DNA of 64,000 bases from Malachius bipustulatus (Eukaryota > Arthropoda > Insecta > Coleoptera > Melyridae), in the NCBI GenBank assembly GCA_910589415.1, contig OU342630.1, positions 13,859,867 to 13,923,866 on the forward strand, written 5' to 3'. The notes beneath the pieces were generated by a model, which was given only the letters and a program-made list of their open reading frames with translations, was not told where the DNA came from and did not search any database. Position numbers and translations under genes: made by a program. Positions 49,801-52,282 of this stretch are shown here, in pieces; position 1 is the stretch's first letter, and each line of letters starts with the position of its first letter.

Positions 49801-52217
49801 TTTAAGAATGCAGAATGCCAATTTGTGTGATAGTTGACAATAAAAACTGTAAATGCACTAAATAAGTCTATAACGTCCATTTTCCTATAACACCATTGAA
49901 TTTATATGGTTAGCATACGATTTCGTGCCTTATGTACACGCAGGGTGGCGAGCTGTAACCGGGAAGAGTCGGACCAGTATGGCACCTGATTCGACTGGCC
50001 GGATGTGGGCGGTACCTAGCATATTACTCACCCGGGCTCAAGGGGTTAAAAGAAAGCATATGACCTCCGTTTTCTTTTTCTGCAGTAAAATATTCCAGCA
50101 ATTTAACCACAAGACCACGTCCTAGGGAGTTCAATCGTTTCCCAGGCATTTTGTGTAATTTTTTGTAGTTCGTTGCGAAAATATACCCTGTCCGTTATTT
50201 CAAACGATAGAGAAACAAGTCAATACATTTTTACGCATTCACGCAATTAATAAGTTACTCGTAGTTTATCACATCGTAACATATCACAGGTAATTCTGCT
50301 GATTTCGTATTAAAAACGTTTCAAAGCACAAACCTCGTTAGTATATTTAGCGCGTGCTGTCACTGTCACTATATCCGATCAGCTGGACGACAATCTTATC
50401 ATATCACATAATTTCTGAGCTAATTAAGTGTATCAAAACGCGAGTCGTACTTCCGTTTCACTCTCGCTCATCTTTACAGAATTGCTTACGACTTAAATGT
50501 TTTTCTGTCAATACGTCCCAATTTAATTCGATTGACTACGCAATGCAATAGATGGAGTAAGAAATATAGCAAGATGATGTATCCTTAGTTATCACAACGG
50601 ACAACTCTCACTGGACAAACTATACCTATTCTTAGTCTGAACTAATCAAACTGTATTACATAAACCTTTGGCATAGGAAAAGCACAAAAGATAAGGAGTT
50701 TCAAGCGCTGTAATCTCCCTAATGCTTATATCTCCAAAACATTATAAATCTGCATCGATGATACCTTCCATTTTCAAGGCAGTGGCGGCGATAAGAAATT
50801 GTCAAAAACAAACTACAATAGGGCTAACATGCCACCTAGTGTGATTTTAAATAAGTGCGAATTTAAGATCGGTGAATGGACTAAATTTCTTGGGACGTAC
50901 ATTGACATCTTTCTATGTTGGGATTATCATCATGTAAATAGTGTGTGTATCAAATTAAACACGGTTTGTTATAGTATAAGAATTCTTTGTAAATATGTAA
51001 ATCTGGCAACATTGAAGACTGTATATTATTCTAATTTTGAATCTCGATTTAGATATGGTTTGATTTTTTTGGCACAAGTAGGGATATAGAGCGAGTAATT
51101 CTGATTCAGAAGAGAGTTATAAGAATTTTGTTAAACAAGAAAATTTCTGAGTCATGTAAAGGGCTATTTAAAAAGTTGGGAATTTCAACAGTTGCATCAG
51201 AGTATACAAAAGAGTGTTCGAATTTAATTCTACAACATGAGTATCTATTCAATCACCTACAGTCAAATAATATGAGGGAATCTAGAAGAATAAATTTCAG
51301 TTATCAAAAGCACAGGTTAGCTGTGACTGAAAGGGAAGTTCTCTATAATATAGAGATATTATGTCTATTAAGTTATTTAACCATTTACCAGAACATATAA
51401 AAAGGTTTTACAATAATAAAAAAGCCTTCCGTAGGAAAATATATAGTTTTCTTATTAATTTGGAGCCATACAATGCTAATGCATTTCTGTCTATAATCCG
51501 ATAAAGTTTAAAAAGTCACGTATCGATTAAGAATACACATCCTTTTGAATAGTTCGATTTATTTTGTTTCATATACGTGGCTTTTATAGTAACCGTCCAG
51601 TTTGTCTAAACACTCCATCCCGCATAAATAACTATACGGCAACATTGGTTTTGAATGAGAATTAAATGAACAGCACAAAGGATAGAGTGTCATTACGTGA
51701 ATACATTTTCTGTAGTTGTCAGTGGTTCTCAAATTGACGTAAGCGGTTCAATTCATTGTTTGAATGATTCCTTCAATAATTTACGCTCGTTCACAACTTG
51801 ACATTTAACTGTTTGACAATTTCTGGTGAAATTAAAAATATTAATTCGGACGGTTAGTGTGACGTCACATCTGACTTTTTAAACTTAATCCTACCATATT
51901 ATGTGAATAATTTGTCTGAACGTTGTTTTGTTCAATCATCTCATTGCACATCTATGTATTGGGGAGATTTCTCAAAATAAAGATACTATTATTATATAGA
52001 CAGAACTCAGACTATCTGATACTCTCTATAGCTTTAAGACAAACATTGCAAATCTCATTATGAGATATCACTGAATTTTTCTTTTTTTTTTCCTGCCTGT
52101 GTAACAGCTAATTATGTTAATTTATGTAATTTATAGGTTTATTTTTGTTGCCTTGCCTTCTTTCTGCATTTGTAATTATTGTTGTAATGTAAAGGGCTTT
52201 GCCCGTTGATCTTTCAA

Positions 52218-52282
<65 letters not shown>

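Larger units (their letters stand above)
47510..50045 (-). mobile_element. piggyBac-family transposon
   Basis: Terminal repeats CCCCTACAGCCCGGTGA and, inverted, CCCCTTGAGCCCGGGTGA are flanked by TTAA on both sides (47506-47509 and 50046-50049), the piggyBac target. Copy A shows the undisturbed site GGCGTTTAAAAGAAAG. Length 2,536 bp. It encodes a transposase on the minus strand. Confidence 0.95.
47195..50622. mobile_element. Unclassified two-gene DNA transposon, copy B, split by piggyBac
   Basis: Ends TATAGTCTGTCCAGTGAGAG and the inverse of the right end TATAGTTTGTCCAGTGAGAG, continuing 'ttrtccgttgtgat'. Without the piggyBac it is about 890 bp and matches copy A (23581-24327) throughout, with about 120 bp near the left end that copy A has lost. 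That extra part holds a plus-strand exon with splice donor. Confidence 0.8.
50790..52280 (+). pseudogene. LINE 3' end with (AAAT)n tail
   Basis: Plus-strand pieces at 50799-51089 (KFLGTYIDIFLCWDYHHVNS, LKTVYYSNFESRFRYGLIFL) and 51128-51400 (SESCKGLFKKLGISTVASEY) are the C-terminal thumb and tail of a non-LTR reverse transcriptase. They are followed in another frame by FNHLPEHIKRFYNNK. A MITE (51499-51892) is inserted. The untranslated end 'gtaaagggctttgcccgttg' leads into the tail. Several frame breaks are present. Confidence 0.75.
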
